DNA of 64,000 nt, taken from the NCBI GenBank assembly GCA_023665755.1, contig JAMPDF010000002.1:58010-122009 (forward strand), given 5' to 3'. Positions within the stretch are counted from its first letter, which is position 1. Each line of letters begins with the position of its first letter. Positions 1-8,171 of the stretch are shown here, one piece after another. Made by a program: the position numbers and the translations under genes. This DNA comes from Prevotella sp. GTDB taxonomy: Bacteria > Bacillota_I > Bacilli_A > ML615J-28 > CAG-313. Below the pieces are notes generated by a model. It had not been told where the DNA came from. It saw nothing but the letters and a program-made list of their open reading frames with translations, and searched no databases.

Positions 1-142
1 TTTTTAAATACGCTTGTAAAGCAGCAGAAACCATACTACCATCTGTAGAAACAAAAACCAAAAAATTATTTTTTTGGTTTTTGTTTTCCGGCCAATCCAC
101 TAGAGAAAGCAAAAAAAAATTACCCTCATTAAGGATAATTTT
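1..142 (-). other. Left-edge stretch, open minus-strand frame without a clear start
   Basis: On the minus strand, the frame directly after the stop of the neighbouring XRE gene stays open for about 47 codons to the window edge and reads like protein (it includes STDGSMVSAALQAYL). No ATG with a ribosome binding site is visible; an in-frame GTG exists. It may be the start of a gene cut by the window, or the remains of a longer fused protein. I do not recognise it. Confidence 0.2.
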
Positions 143-424
143 TTATAATCTTTTTGCTATTGCATTTAATTTATCTAAAAGATCAATAATGTCATCTTTT
201 ACACTAGGATCTTTAATGTTCATTTCTTCAGTAATACCACAAATGTAATCAGCACTAATATTAAACATTAGAGCAAGTTGAATAATAACGCCAATAGTTG
301 GCTCTGATGTTCCTGCTTCATATCTAGAAAGTGTTCGTTCACTAATACCTAGTTGATTAGCAAGCTCTTTTTTTGATAAGTCATGATCTTCACGTAAATC
401 TCTAATTCGTTTCGTCCAATACAT
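143..424 (-). CDS. XRE/Cro-CI family transcriptional regulator
   Basis: A small DNA-binding regulator of 93 residues. Nearly the whole protein is a Cro/CI helix-turn-helix: residues about 4-60 contain the pattern IRDLREDHDLSKKELANQLG followed by RTLSRYEAGTSEPT, typical of the family. The C-terminus is a short acidic helix, possibly for dimerisation. I take the ATG at 424 rather than the upstream in-frame ATG at 430, because the AGGTGG at 432-437 lies 7 bases before 424 but only one base before 430. It is transcribed away from birA. Target and signal are unknown; autoregulation from the shared intergenic region is an inference. Confidence 0.8.
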   Translation of the reverse strand: MYWTKRIRDLREDHDLSKKELANQLGISERTLSRYEAGTSEPTIGVIIQLALMFNISADYICGITEEMNIKDPSVKDDIIDLLDKLNAIAKRL

Positions 425-580
425 AAACATGCCACCTTTGACCTCTTTTTAAATATTATAACCTAAATTGGCTTAGAATATACAAAAACGGACAGAATTT
501 ACTTGCATATTTTAATATCGGACAATTTTGACAAAAGGCATTTATCTACCAAAAAATCTCTTTTTTTTCATTACTTAGAC

Positions 581-634
581 ATGTCTTTTGTTGTCAATAA
601 AAAATAAAATATTTTAGTTGACAACAAAAGACAT
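581..634. promoter_or_regulatory. Probable BirA operator upstream of birA-bioY
   Basis: A perfect inverted repeat with 17-base arms (ATGTCTTTTGTTGTCAA at 581-597 and its complement at 618-634) separated by 20 bases. The right arm covers the -35 box of the birA promoter. Position, size and TTGTCAA/TTGACAA half-sites fit the biotin operators bound by HTH-type BirA, so biotin-dependent autorepression is likely. The repeat is seen; its function is inferred. Confidence 0.75.
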
Positions 635-646
635 TTAACATATAAT
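618..646 (+). promoter_or_regulatory. birA-bioY promoter
   Basis: TTGACA at 618-623, a 17-base spacer and TATAAT at 641-646, a full consensus for the housekeeping sigma factor. The ribosome binding site AAGGAG follows at 658-663, 5 bases before the ATG. Confidence 0.9.
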
Positions 647-668
647 ATAATAGATATAAGGAGAATTT

Positions 669-1646
669 ATGAAACAAGATGGGACAACTAATCAAATTTT
701 AGCTATTTTAAAACAATATCCTAATCAACTTTTAAGTGGGTCAAGGATTGCACAATATGCAAATGTGACGAGAAGTTATGTTAGCAAGGTCATTCAAAGC
801 TTAATGATTAAAGGATATGATATTGAAAGTGTTAATCGAGTAGGATATATATATCATGGTGATCAAAGGGTATTGAGCGAGACAAAGATTTCTTCCCAGT
901 TACACTTTCCTAAAGAAGTTATGATTTTAGAAGAAGTAGACTCTACCAATACATTTTTAAAACGTTTGGCAAAAACAAGTAATATAGAAGAATTAGTAGT
1001 AGTGGCCAACCAACAAACAGGAGGACGTGGAAGAATTGGTAGAACGTATGTATCCAATCCAACATCAGGGATTTATTTTAGTATATTGTATCGGCCAAAG
1101 ATTGCAATTGAATATGCGAAGAAATTGACTTGTCTTGCGGGAGTGGCTGTAGTGCGGGCCATTCAAAAATTAACTGGGCTTGAAGCTAAGATTAAATGGG
1201 TCAATGATGTATATTTACATGGCAAAAAAGTATGCGGTATTTTAACGGAGGCATCTACTTCAGTTGAAGAAAATACATTTGAATATGCTATAATTGGTAT
1301 TGGTGTCAATTGCTATCAACAAAACTTTTCTAAAGAAGTGGCAGCTATTGCTACTACAATTGAAGATGAGGCAAATTGTATCGTATCTAGGAATGATCTA
1401 ATAGCAGAAATTATCAATCAAATTGATACAGAACTGATTCAAATTGAAAATAGTCATTTTATGGAAGAATATAGAACATATTCATTTGTTATTGGAAAAG
1501 AAGTAGAACTACAAAAAATGGATGAATCTCATACTGTCAAAGTCATAGATATTACAAAAGATGGAGAATTAGTAGTAGAAGAAAAAGGAAAAATATATAC
1601 CATATCAAGTGGTGAGATTACAAGGATGGTGGTTCAAAGTGAATAA
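669..1646 (+). CDS. birA: Biotin-protein ligase and biotin operon repressor BirA
   Basis: Attaches biotin to acceptor carboxylases through biotinyl-AMP and, through its N-terminal winged helix, represses biotin genes. The 325 residues show a helix-turn-helix at about 8-60, the substrate motif DSTN at 91-94, the biotin/ATP loop QQTGGRGRIGR at 115-125, KWVNDV at 176-181 (KWPND in most homologues), KKVCGIL at 186-192 and GIGVN at 210-214, then the C-terminal SH3-like domain. Length is normal for two-domain BirA. It is followed with slight overlap by bioY, so ligation and biotin uptake are co-expressed, and an operator sits on its own promoter. No biotin synthesis genes are in the window, which suggests dependence on imported biotin. 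Confidence 0.95.
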   Translation: MKQDGTTNQILAILKQYPNQLLSGSRIAQYANVTRSYVSKVIQSLMIKGYDIESVNRVGYIYHGDQRVLSETKISSQLHFPKEVMILEEVDSTNTFLKRLAKTSNIEELVVVANQQTGGRGRIGRTYVSNPTSGIYFSILYRPKIAIEYAKKLTCLAGVAVVRAIQKLTGLEAKIKWVNDVYLHGKKVCGILTEASTSVEENTFEYAIIGIGVNCYQQNFSKEVAAIATTIEDEANCIVSRNDLIAEIINQIDTELIQIENSHFMEEYRTYSFVIGKEVELQKMDESHTVKVIDITKDGELVVEEKGKIYTISSGEITRMVVQSE

Positions 1647-2163
1647 GACAATTCGAAATATGGTTTTGATAAGTATAATGGCAGCATTGATTTGTGTACT
1701 GGCTCCAGTAGCGATTCCAATGGGAACCATTCCCATTACCTTAGCTACTTTTGTGATTTATATAACAGCAGCGCTTTTAGGCCCAAAAAGAGGAACATTT
1801 GCTACTTTGCTATATATAGTTATAGGAATAATAGGGGTGCCTGTTTTTTCGGCATACCGAAGTGGGTTTGGTGTAGTGCTTGGTGCAACGGGTGGTTATA
1901 TTATTGGCTATATTCCTCTTGCATTTATTAGTGGGTTATTTGTATATCGTAACAAAAAGAATTATAGTTTGTATCCATTAGGTATGGTTATAGGTACAAT
2001 TGCTCTTTACACAGTAGGTACAATTTGGTATATGATATTGATGGATAGTGGTCTAGTAGAAAGTTTGCTTGCTTGTGTAGTTCCTTTTTTATTATTTGAT
2101 TTGATTAAAATTATTCTTGCAAGCCTAACCGTTTATTTGGTTCATCAAAAAATAGAAGTATAA
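1639..2163 (+). CDS. bioY: Biotin ECF transporter substrate-binding component BioY
   Basis: Integral membrane S component that binds biotin for uptake, normally with the energy-coupling EcfA/EcfA'/EcfT module encoded elsewhere. The 174-residue protein has about six hydrophobic helices and the BioY signature GVPVFSAYRSGFGVVLGATG followed by GYIIGY. I start it at the GTG at 1639, which overlaps the end of birA by 8 bases and has GGTGG at 1628-1632 six bases upstream; a later in-frame ATG at 1660 would cut into the first helix. Translational coupling to birA is likely. Membership is certain from the motif; transport is inferred from the family. Confidence 0.92.
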   Translation: MNKTIRNMVLISIMAALICVLAPVAIPMGTIPITLATFVIYITAALLGPKRGTFATLLYIVIGIIGVPVFSAYRSGFGVVLGATGGYIIGYIPLAFISGLFVYRNKKNYSLYPLGMVIGTIALYTVGTIWYMILMDSGLVESLLACVVPFLLFDLIKIILASLTVYLVHQKIEV

Positions 2164-2165
2164 AT

Positions 2166-2203
2166 ATAGAAATAGGATAGTAATTTTACTATCTTATTTC
2201 TAT
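2166..2203 (+). terminator. Long hairpin after bioY
   Basis: A 16-base-pair stem (2166-2181 with 2188-2203, one G-T pair) with a 6-base loop lies two bases after the bioY stop. It lacks a good T run, so it is either a weak terminator or a 3' stabiliser. Confidence 0.55.
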
Positions 2204-2305
2204 ATAAAAGATATAATAAGATATACTGAACTAAAAATATAGGTAGACAATTGAAGAAGTAAAAATGATATATGGAATCTCGAATAATATAGGTGTTGTT
2301 TTTTC

Positions 2306-2334
2306 TTTACAAATATATAATAAAATGATATAAT
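2306..2334 (+). promoter_or_regulatory. tRNA-Ser(CGA) promoter
   Basis: TTTACA at 2306-2311, a 17-base spacer and TATAAT at 2329-2334, about 18 bases before the tRNA. Confidence 0.7.
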
Positions 2335-2351
2335 AAATTATATATTAGTTT

Positions 2352-2440
2352 GGAAAATTACTCAAGAGGTTGAAGAGGACGGTTTCGAAAACCGTTAGGG
2401 TGTCAAAGCTACGGGGGTTCGAATCCCCCATTTTCCGCCA
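2352..2440 (+). tRNA. tRNA-Ser (anticodon CGA)
   Basis: Class II tRNA of 89 bases with acceptor GGAAAAT pairing with the ATTTTCC end, anticodon loop TTCGAAA (anticodon CGA, codon UCG), a long variable arm, T-loop GGGGTTCGAATCCCC and an encoded CCA. A copy of the dispersed hairpin repeat begins at the base after the CCA. Confidence 0.95.
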
Positions 2441-2520
2441 TAAGTAAACATAGGTATTGATACAAACGCATAATGCTTGTGCATATGTTTTTCGATAGGT
2501 GTCAATACCTTTTTTCTTTG
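2441..2520 (+). repeat. Dispersed hairpin repeat, copy A
   Basis: Begins TAAGTAAACA directly after the tRNA CCA. AGGTATTGATA (2452-2462) pairs with TGTCAATACCT (2500-2510), followed by a T run, so it can act as an intrinsic terminator. Related copies are at about 4929, 7986, 49816 and 61557. Downstream it runs into a TTTGTAATGTAAC tract also seen in copies B and C. Confidence 0.75.
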
Positions 2521-2703
2521 TAATGTAACGAGATTAAAAATTTAAATTCTTCAGCAAAGCCTTTATTTTTGCATTTTGAAAATTTCGTAGTATAATATTT
2601 GAGAAAGTTGTAATTAGCAACAGAAAAATAAATAGTAATCTATAGGAGAAAGTATTATTATCTTAGTTCAATTCTTACTATTTTAATAATACAAGAGAGT
2701 AAT

Positions 2704-3126
2704 ATGAAAAAATTTGCAGCTGTTATCACTATGGCAACAACGTTGGCCTTATGCTTTGTGTTATCTGCTTGTGGTAATAAATATGTAAGCAAGTATAGTG
2801 CTACACTTATGGTGCAAACAAACACCTCAAATAAAGCGACGGTTTCGTTTGATACATTTAGTGGTACATATGTAATCCAACTAAAAAACAATGGTGCCGA
2901 CAAAGGGTTTATAACTTATGAAGCATCATTGGGAGAAGGAAACGTAAATGTTTACTATGATTATAATGATGAAAAAATAAGTTTGTTTGAACTCAAAACG
3001 AATGATTCTGTTGCGGAAAAGACCGAATTTTTTATGGGTAATAAAATAATTTACATTATAATCGAATCGGATGGTAAATGTAACGACGGTAGTTTCTCAT
3101 TTGTTTTAGAAAAATCCGAGAAATAA
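2704..3126 (+). CDS. Predicted lipoprotein of unknown function
   Basis: A 140-residue protein with an N-terminal signal MKKFAAVITMATTLAL and lipobox LSAC (Cys at residue 23), so it should be lipidated by Lgt and held on the outside of the membrane. The mature part is about 117 residues, rich in beta-type segments (alternating T, V, Y, F) with no cysteine cluster or catalytic motif I recognise. It stands alone between repeat copy A with tRNA-Ser and a MATE gene. The ribosome binding site is weak (AAGAGAG). Lipidation is well supported; the function is unknown. Confidence 0.7.
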   Translation: MKKFAAVITMATTLALCFVLSACGNKYVSKYSATLMVQTNTSNKATVSFDTFSGTYVIQLKNNGADKGFITYEASLGEGNVNVYYDYNDEKISLFELKTNDSVAEKTEFFMGNKIIYIIIESDGKCNDGSFSFVLEKSEK

Positions 3127-3282
3127 ATTTATTGGAGCAAAAATTAACTGAAATCTTAGAAATAATTCAAATGACTCATACATGTTAAAATGAACTCATT
3201 TTTGTGAATTATTATATAATTAAATGGTATAATGAGTAGAAAGAAAAAGAAGGATAACAGTAATTTACGAAAGCAAAATTGT

Positions 3283-3313
3283 TTGACTTTTTAAGTAAAA
3301 TTTGATATATAAT
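3283..3313 (+). promoter_or_regulatory. Promoter of the MATE leader
   Basis: TTGACT at 3283-3288 and TATATAAT ending at 3313 (spacer 17-19 depending on which -10 is used). Transcription would start just before the ATG at 3321 and run directly into the leader hairpin. Confidence 0.6.
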
Positions 3314-3335
3314 TTTATCAATGAGTAACCTTAGG

Positions 3336-3369
3336 GGTGTAAATCCGATTGACGGATTTACACCTTTTT
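3336..3369 (+). promoter_or_regulatory. Leader terminator (attenuator) before a MATE gene
   Basis: A perfect 12-base-pair stem, GGTGTAAATCCG at 3336-3347 with its complement at 3353-3364, 5-base loop, then TTTTT at 3365-3369. It lies between the promoter and the ribosome binding site of the pump, so it looks like a conditional terminator rather than the end of an upstream gene. A short frame starting at ATG 3321 runs through the hairpin in frame with the pump, so a translated leader could open it. Function inferred. Confidence 0.65.
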
Positions 3370-3392
3370 CTTTACTATTTGGAGGTGAAAAA

Positions 3393-4766
3393 ATGCAAAA
3401 TAAAATGGCAATTAAGCCTGTAAATAAACTGATTTGGCAGATGGGATTACCGATGATTATATCGATGATATTGCAAACTATTTACAATATCGTAGATACG
3501 GCGTTCGTTATCAATATAGGTGAAGAAGGCGTGGCGGGTAACCTTGCTTTAACCTATGCTTTTCCTATACAGTTACTTATAATTGCTATCGGTGTTGGAA
3601 CAGGCGTTGGTATAAACGCGTTGCTTTCCAAGTCACTTGGTGAGGGTGACAAGCAGAAGGCAAGCACGGTTGTGGGTAATGGAATCTTTTTAGGGTTGTG
3701 TATTTTTGTGATATTCCTTTTATTCGGTTTATTCGGTACAAAGCCTTTTATCGCTATGCAAGCAGGTGGCAATGAAAAAGTGGCGAAAATGGGTGGAGAG
3801 TATCTTATGATTTGTTGTATAATGTCTTTTGGTGCAATAGGGTTTACCGTTTATGAACGGTTTTTGCAGGCAACAGGAAAGACGCTGTATTCAACGATAG
3901 CACAAATATCGGGTGCAATCGCTAATATTGTTTTGGACTATGTATTTATTTATCCATATAAAATGGGGATTACTGGCGCAGCCTGGGCAACGGTTATCGG
4001 GCAGATATTTTCGCTTATAGTGGCAATGCTGTTTCATTATCTTAAAAATAAAGAGGTGGATAACAACATAAAATACTTAAAGCCAAGCACTGGAATCATT
4101 AAAGGTATCTATCGCATAGGCATTTCGGCGATGATCATGCAGGGCCTTTTATCTGCAATGATGCTATGCGTCAATCTTATTTTGGGTACGGCGCAAAATG
4201 CTGAGCTCTTGCAGGGGAGTTTTGGTATTTACTATAAGGTGATGCAATTTGCGCTATTTGCCTGTTTCGGTTTGTCTAATACCATAATCACCATGTTGTC
4301 TTTTAATTACGCAATGAGAGATAAAAGTCGAGCAAGTGACTGTATCAAATGGGGCATAATAAATACGCTTATAGTGTCAGTGGCAATTACCATACTGTTT
4401 GAAGTTCTTGCCCAGCCACTTGCTATGCTATTTTCACTTGCAGGTGGAGTAGGTGGTGATGAGATAAAATCGGTGGTGGTTGTGGCAATCCGCATTGCAA
4501 GTATTGGGTATGTATTTATGGGATTTTCAATTGCTGTTCAAGGAGTATTGCAAGCCCTTCGCTATGCTGTGCGTCCGCTCGTTCTTGCGACATTAAGGCT
4601 GATAATATTTGTGTTACCCGTCGTCTGGCTGTTTACGCTCTCGCAAAATGCTACTACCATTTTGTGGTGGACGTTTCCAATTGCCGAGTTTTTAACCATG
4701 GTAGTATCGGTATTTATGCTTTTAAGAGTTTTGAAAAAGGACATATTGATAATGAAGGTCGACTGA
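3393..4766 (+). CDS. MATE family multidrug efflux transporter
   Basis: Cation-coupled efflux pump of the MATE/MatE fold: 457 residues, about 12 membrane helices, N-terminal pattern KLIWQMGLPMIISMILQTIYNIVDTAFV and a second repeated half starting near residue 230. The true start is the ATG at 3393 behind GGAGGTG at 3381-3387; the 24 in-frame codons upstream encode the attenuator hairpin, not protein. The gene is clearly richer in G+C than its neighbours (29 of 60 bases at 4561-4620), with many CG-containing codons, which suggests recent transfer. Substrates cannot be read from sequence. Two more MATE genes lie at 17.2 and 18.6 kb. Confidence 0.9.
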   Translation: MQNKMAIKPVNKLIWQMGLPMIISMILQTIYNIVDTAFVINIGEEGVAGNLALTYAFPIQLLIIAIGVGTGVGINALLSKSLGEGDKQKASTVVGNGIFLGLCIFVIFLLFGLFGTKPFIAMQAGGNEKVAKMGGEYLMICCIMSFGAIGFTVYERFLQATGKTLYSTIAQISGAIANIVLDYVFIYPYKMGITGAAWATVIGQIFSLIVAMLFHYLKNKEVDNNIKYLKPSTGIIKGIYRIGISAMIMQGLLSAMMLCVNLILGTAQNAELLQGSFGIYYKVMQFALFACFGLSNTIITMLSFNYAMRDKSRASDCIKWGIINTLIVSVAITILFEVLAQPLAMLFSLAGGVGGDEIKSVVVVAIRIASIGYVFMGFSIAVQGVLQALRYAVRPLVLATLRLIIFVLPVVWLFTLSQNATTILWWTFPIAEFLTMVVSVFMLLRVLKKDILIMKVD

Positions 4767-4928
4767 AAACGTTGATTCATACATAGTATTAGAATAGTAA
4801 GAGTACTTTTAGAGGGATATTTGTTACTTATAAATAATAAAGTTTTTGAAATCTAATATTAATTAGAGAAATTTTTAATTTATCATTTTATCAGGGATGT
4901 CCCTTATATCAAAAGGTATTGTCTAAAA

Positions 4929-5090
4929 CATAAGTAAACAAAGGTATTGATATAGGTAGTTTGGTGTTCATACTTTTTTCTTTGCAATGGAACATAAATT
5001 AAAATTGAAACTCTCAAGTGGGGTTTCTTTTTTATGATAAAATATTAAATAAAGTTGTTAGGATATCAAAAAGATAAATAGTAAGTTGTA
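4929..5090 (+). repeat. Dispersed hairpin repeat, copy B
   Basis: Starts ACATAAGTAAACAAAGGTATTGATA. The right arm is degenerate (GTTCATACTTTTTT), then comes TTTGCAATGGAAC and a second small hairpin GAAAC...GTTTC with a T run at about 5010-5035. It resembles copies A and C and lies just upstream of the Cys-rich pseudogene. The 4767-4928 part of this gap shows nothing else I can support. Confidence 0.6.
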
Positions 5091-5107
5091 ACGGGATCGA
5101 GATCGAA

Positions 5108-5544
5108 ATGTGTATAGAATGTTATGTTGATGAAAGTAGAATAACGCCACTATTCAATCCAATAGATTGTTTGAAAAATTACACACAATATATTTGTGGA
5201 ACTTGTGGACGGTGTATTTGTATTGAACATGAACCAAAACATGGATTACAAAGGTGGAATTTCCTCTTTAAGTCATTAGAAATTGCAAAATTGTATTTGC
5301 GAACTGCTGATTATAGCATAAGAAAGACATGTGGCATTTATGAAATAGAAAATGAAAGGGGTAGATATTTATATAAAATCTTTGCTAATAATGCGGACTT
5401 ACAATTATACTTAAAAAAAATAAAAGTAAGACTTGCAAAGATATGGACACTATTTTTATTGCAAAAGAATACAAAGAATATGCAAATACACAAATAAGAA
5501 AATTAACTTCTAATGAAAAACAAAAATATATGTCAGAGCGATAA
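5108..5544 (+). pseudogene. Cysteine-rich conserved protein, frameshifted near its C-terminus
   Basis: The first ~105 codons encode a Cys-rich protein (CIEC near the N-terminus, then ICGTCGRCICIEH), which suggests metal binding; I recall similar Firmicutes proteins but no assigned function. At 5413-5420 an A8 run breaks the frame. As it stands the frame ends at 5497 with an unlike tail (KKIKVRLAKIW). With one more A the frame continues as KKNKSKTCKDMDTIF and ends QKYMSER at a TAA at 5542-5544. The continuation is hydrophilic and family-like, so a one-base loss in a homopolymer is the simplest reading. It could be a true mutation, a sequencing error, or slippage. Confidence 0.65.
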
Positions 5545-5958
5545 ATTCCAATTTATTGGGATTATGCACTGTATCGTTCCTGCTATGAAATATAATAGGT
5601 AATGATACAAAGTATCAATGCTTTTACCTATTAAAAAAGTTGTTATAAAAAGTTTTTTATGGAAAGATACAGGTATGAATCAAATGCAAGGAGTACAGGA
5701 TTTCTCAAGCAAAGATGATAAAATGATTTATTAAAGCACTTGAAGAAAAAGTATTTGTGCTAGATGAGTGAGTATATTTGTTGGTCATTACTTGTAGATG
5801 AAGCAATTGGATTTACCAACAGAATAAATATCAAAACAGAGGCTCTTAAGTAGGGCTTTTTTTTGAGGCTTTAAAAAAATTATATTGCAAAATATTTGTA
5901 AAAATGAAAACAAAGCACTATAATTAGTATGATATTGGACTAAATAAAGGTGATAAAT
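5545..5958. other. Gene-free stretch with hairpins and possible gene remnant
   Basis: Contains an imperfect hairpin at about 5592-5632 (AATAGGTAA...TTACCTATT) related in sequence to the dispersed repeat, short broken frames at 5670-5800 that may be the remains of a gene, and a GGGC-T8 element at about 5838-5862 similar to the second hairpin in repeat copies B and C. No intact gene seen. Confidence 0.4.
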
Positions 5959-6420
5959 ATGAGTAAAGAAACCAATCAACTTTTAAATGAATATTGTTTT
6001 TTAAGAGATAGACAAATAGCTGTTTTTGATAGATGTGCAAAAAAACATGGTTTAACTATTAATGAGTTATTTGTTTTGGATATATTATGGTTTACTCCAG
6101 ATGGTTGCACTCAAAAGTATATATGTGATAGACTATCTGTTAATAAGCAAACAATAGCTGCTATTACAAGTCGTTTTAAGAAAAAAGGATATATAGAATT
6201 ATTGGAAGTTCTTGATGATAGGCGCAATAAGAAGGTAATTCTTACAGAAGATGGGAAAAAATATACGAGTACAATTATACCTGCTGTCGCAAGAGCGGAG
6301 AATATTGCTATAGAATCACTCACGATAGAAGATGCAAGAACTCTTATTAGACTAACAGCAACTTTTACTGAAAATATGGAAAAAGAATTTGCCAAATTGG
6401 AGAAGAATAATGAAAATTAA
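5959..6420 (+). CDS. MarR family transcriptional regulator
   Basis: Winged-helix repressor of 153 residues. The recognition-helix region reads CTQKYICDRLSVNKQTIAAITSRFKKKGYI and the wing is DDRRNKKVILTEDGKK, both typical of MarR. The ATG at 5959 is chosen over the in-frame GTG at 5950 because GGTG at 5949-5952 is then a ribosome binding site 6 bases upstream. The stop overlaps the start of the radical SAM gene by 8 bases, and a nitroreductase follows, so this is the first gene of a three-gene operon, probably controlled by its own product. The ligand is unknown; MarR with a nitroreductase often responds to phenolic or oxidising compounds. Confidence 0.88.
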   Translation: MSKETNQLLNEYCFLRDRQIAVFDRCAKKHGLTINELFVLDILWFTPDGCTQKYICDRLSVNKQTIAAITSRFKKKGYIELLEVLDDRRNKKVILTEDGKKYTSTIIPAVARAENIAIESLTIEDARTLIRLTATFTENMEKEFAKLEKNNEN

Positions 6421-7270
6421 AGAAATCAAAGTAAAAAGCATATTTACAAAATCAAATTTACCAGTGAGTGATTTTTCGGTTAATCCATATGTAGGATGTA
6501 GTCACGCTTGTAAATATTGTTATGCTTCTTTTATGAAACGTTTTACAAATCACCCCGAACAGTGGGGAACCTTTGTAGATATTAAATATTGGGATAAAGT
6601 TAAGAATCCTAAAAAATATTGTGGCAAAGAATTATTTGTTGGTTCCGTGACTGATCCATATATGCCACTTGAAGAAAAATATAAAAGAACAAGAGCATTA
6701 TTAGAGGAGATGCAAGGAAGCGGCTGTACAATTAGTATTGCAACAAAGTCTGATTTGGTAGTTAGAGATATCGATATAATCAAAACATTTCCAGACGCAA
6801 GAGTTTCTTGGTCTATCGATACATTGGATGAAGAGTTTAAAAATGAAATGGATTATTCAGTATCTATTGAAAGAAAAATAGAAGCGATGAAGAAATTTCA
6901 TAGGGCAGGAATTAGAACGACCTGTTTTATATCTCCAATATTTCTAAAGATAACCAATGTAAAGGAGATTATACTCAAAACAAAAGATTATTGTAACCTC
7001 ATATGGCTTGAAAATCTTAACCTAAGAGGAGAATACAAAACCACAATACTAAATTATATAAAAGAAAAACACCCTAATTTATATCCTTTATATGATGAGA
7101 TATACAATAAAGGTAAAAGAGATTATTGGGAAAAATTAAATGAAGAAATAATAGAGTTTTGCAAAGAACAAAATCTTGAATATGTCAGAAATGATGATTC
7201 AGTAAAAAGAGGAATAAATGAACCTCCGATAGTAGTTAATTATTTTTATCACGAAGAAATTACAAAATAA
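6410..7270 (+). CDS. Radical SAM protein, SPL/SplB-related (COG1533-like)
   Basis: A 286-residue radical SAM enzyme. The iron-sulfur motif CxxxCxxC is at Cys30, Cys34 and Cys37 within NPYVGCSHACKYCYASFMKRF. The arrangement and the ELFVGSVTDPYMPLEEKY segment match the SplB-related COG1533 family, whose substrates are mostly unknown; it lacks the extra domain of true spore photoproduct lyase. Starts at ATG 6410 with GGAG at 6399-6402, overlapping marR. The neighbouring nitroreductase suggests a redox modification, but I cannot name a reaction. Confidence 0.82.
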   Translation: MKIKEIKVKSIFTKSNLPVSDFSVNPYVGCSHACKYCYASFMKRFTNHPEQWGTFVDIKYWDKVKNPKKYCGKELFVGSVTDPYMPLEEKYKRTRALLEEMQGSGCTISIATKSDLVVRDIDIIKTFPDARVSWSIDTLDEEFKNEMDYSVSIERKIEAMKKFHRAGIRTTCFISPIFLKITNVKEIILKTKDYCNLIWLENLNLRGEYKTTILNYIKEKHPNLYPLYDEIYNKGKRDYWEKLNEEIIEFCKEQNLEYVRNDDSVKRGINEPPIVVNYFYHEEITK

Positions 7271-7283
7271 GGAGCACTTAGAA

Positions 7284-7910
7284 ATGGAATTTTATCATGT
7301 AGTAAATAAAAGAAGGACAGTTAGAGAGTTTTTAGATAAGGAAGTTGATTTTGAAACAATTAAAAGAATTTTACAAGCAGGTAATAAAGCGCCAACTTGG
7401 AATCATAATCGCAACTGGAGTTTTATTATCTTAAAAACAGATGAAGAAAAAGAATATGCTTTTGAATATGCAAAAAAAATTGCTGATAAATTTGATGCAC
7501 AAAAGTATCTAAATATTCCAAGACCATATCCAATTACACTTGGTCAAAAAATGTATGCGCATGCAATGCCACGCCAATTTACAATGCTAAAGGATGCTTC
7601 ATATGTGATAATTCCAGTGTTTAAATCAAAAGAATTAAATGGTCAATACGTATCAAAATTAAATCCGTTTTCGACCATTTGGTGCGTTATAGAAAACATA
7701 TTTTTAGCAGCAACAGCAGAAGGACTTGCTTGTTCTATGAGAATACCATTAAATGAAGAACACGATATTGTGAAAGCAAAGTTAAAAGTACCACAAACAT
7801 ATATGATTCCTGTATTTATTGGAGTAGGTTATGCTAATCCAAATGAAAAAGAATTAGAGCAATACAATCCAGAAATTGAGAAGCAATTACATTTTGGTAA
7901 ATGGAAATAA
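7284..7910 (+). CDS. Nitroreductase family flavoprotein
   Basis: FMN-dependent oxidoreductase of 208 residues. The N-terminus carries the family signature RRTVREFLDKEVDFETIKRIL followed by AGNKAPTWNHNRNW, and the C-terminal half has the AATAEGLACSMRIP and PVFIGVGYANP segments that shape the flavin site. It is the third gene of the MarR operon, 13 bases after the radical SAM gene and behind AAGGAG. Probably reduces nitro compounds or quinones with NAD(P)H; the physiological substrate cannot be told. Confidence 0.88.
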   Translation: MEFYHVVNKRRTVREFLDKEVDFETIKRILQAGNKAPTWNHNRNWSFIILKTDEEKEYAFEYAKKIADKFDAQKYLNIPRPYPITLGQKMYAHAMPRQFTMLKDASYVIIPVFKSKELNGQYVSKLNPFSTIWCVIENIFLAATAEGLACSMRIPLNEEHDIVKAKLKVPQTYMIPVFIGVGYANPNEKELEQYNPEIEKQLHFGKWK

Positions 7911-7985
7911 TGTTATAAAGTAAAGAAAGATAATTTATAGGAGCATATATATTATATATGTATTGTATAAAAATATATTACCTTT

Positions 7986-8165
7986 GCCATAGGTATTGAT
8001 ATAGCGAGTGTTTGTGTCAATACCTTTTTCTTTGTAATGTAACATCAATTAGAATGGAAGGTATTAAGTGAAGTTTCTTTTTATGCGTTTTTGAGATTTT
8101 TGTGGTATAATGGTTATAAAGTTATGCCAGTAGCAAAAAGATGAACAATAATTGATAAGGATGAT
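7986..8165 (+). repeat. Dispersed hairpin repeat, copy C, with promoter for the GNAT gene
   Basis: AGGTATTGATA (7991-8001) pairs with TGTCAATACCT (8015-8025) followed by a T run; then TTTGTAATGTAAC, shared with copy A. A GTTTCTTTTT element at about 8069-8080 and TATAAT near 8105 follow, as in copy B. The module therefore carries a terminator for the gene before and a promoter for the gene after. Confidence 0.65.
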
Positions 8166-8171
8166 ATATCT

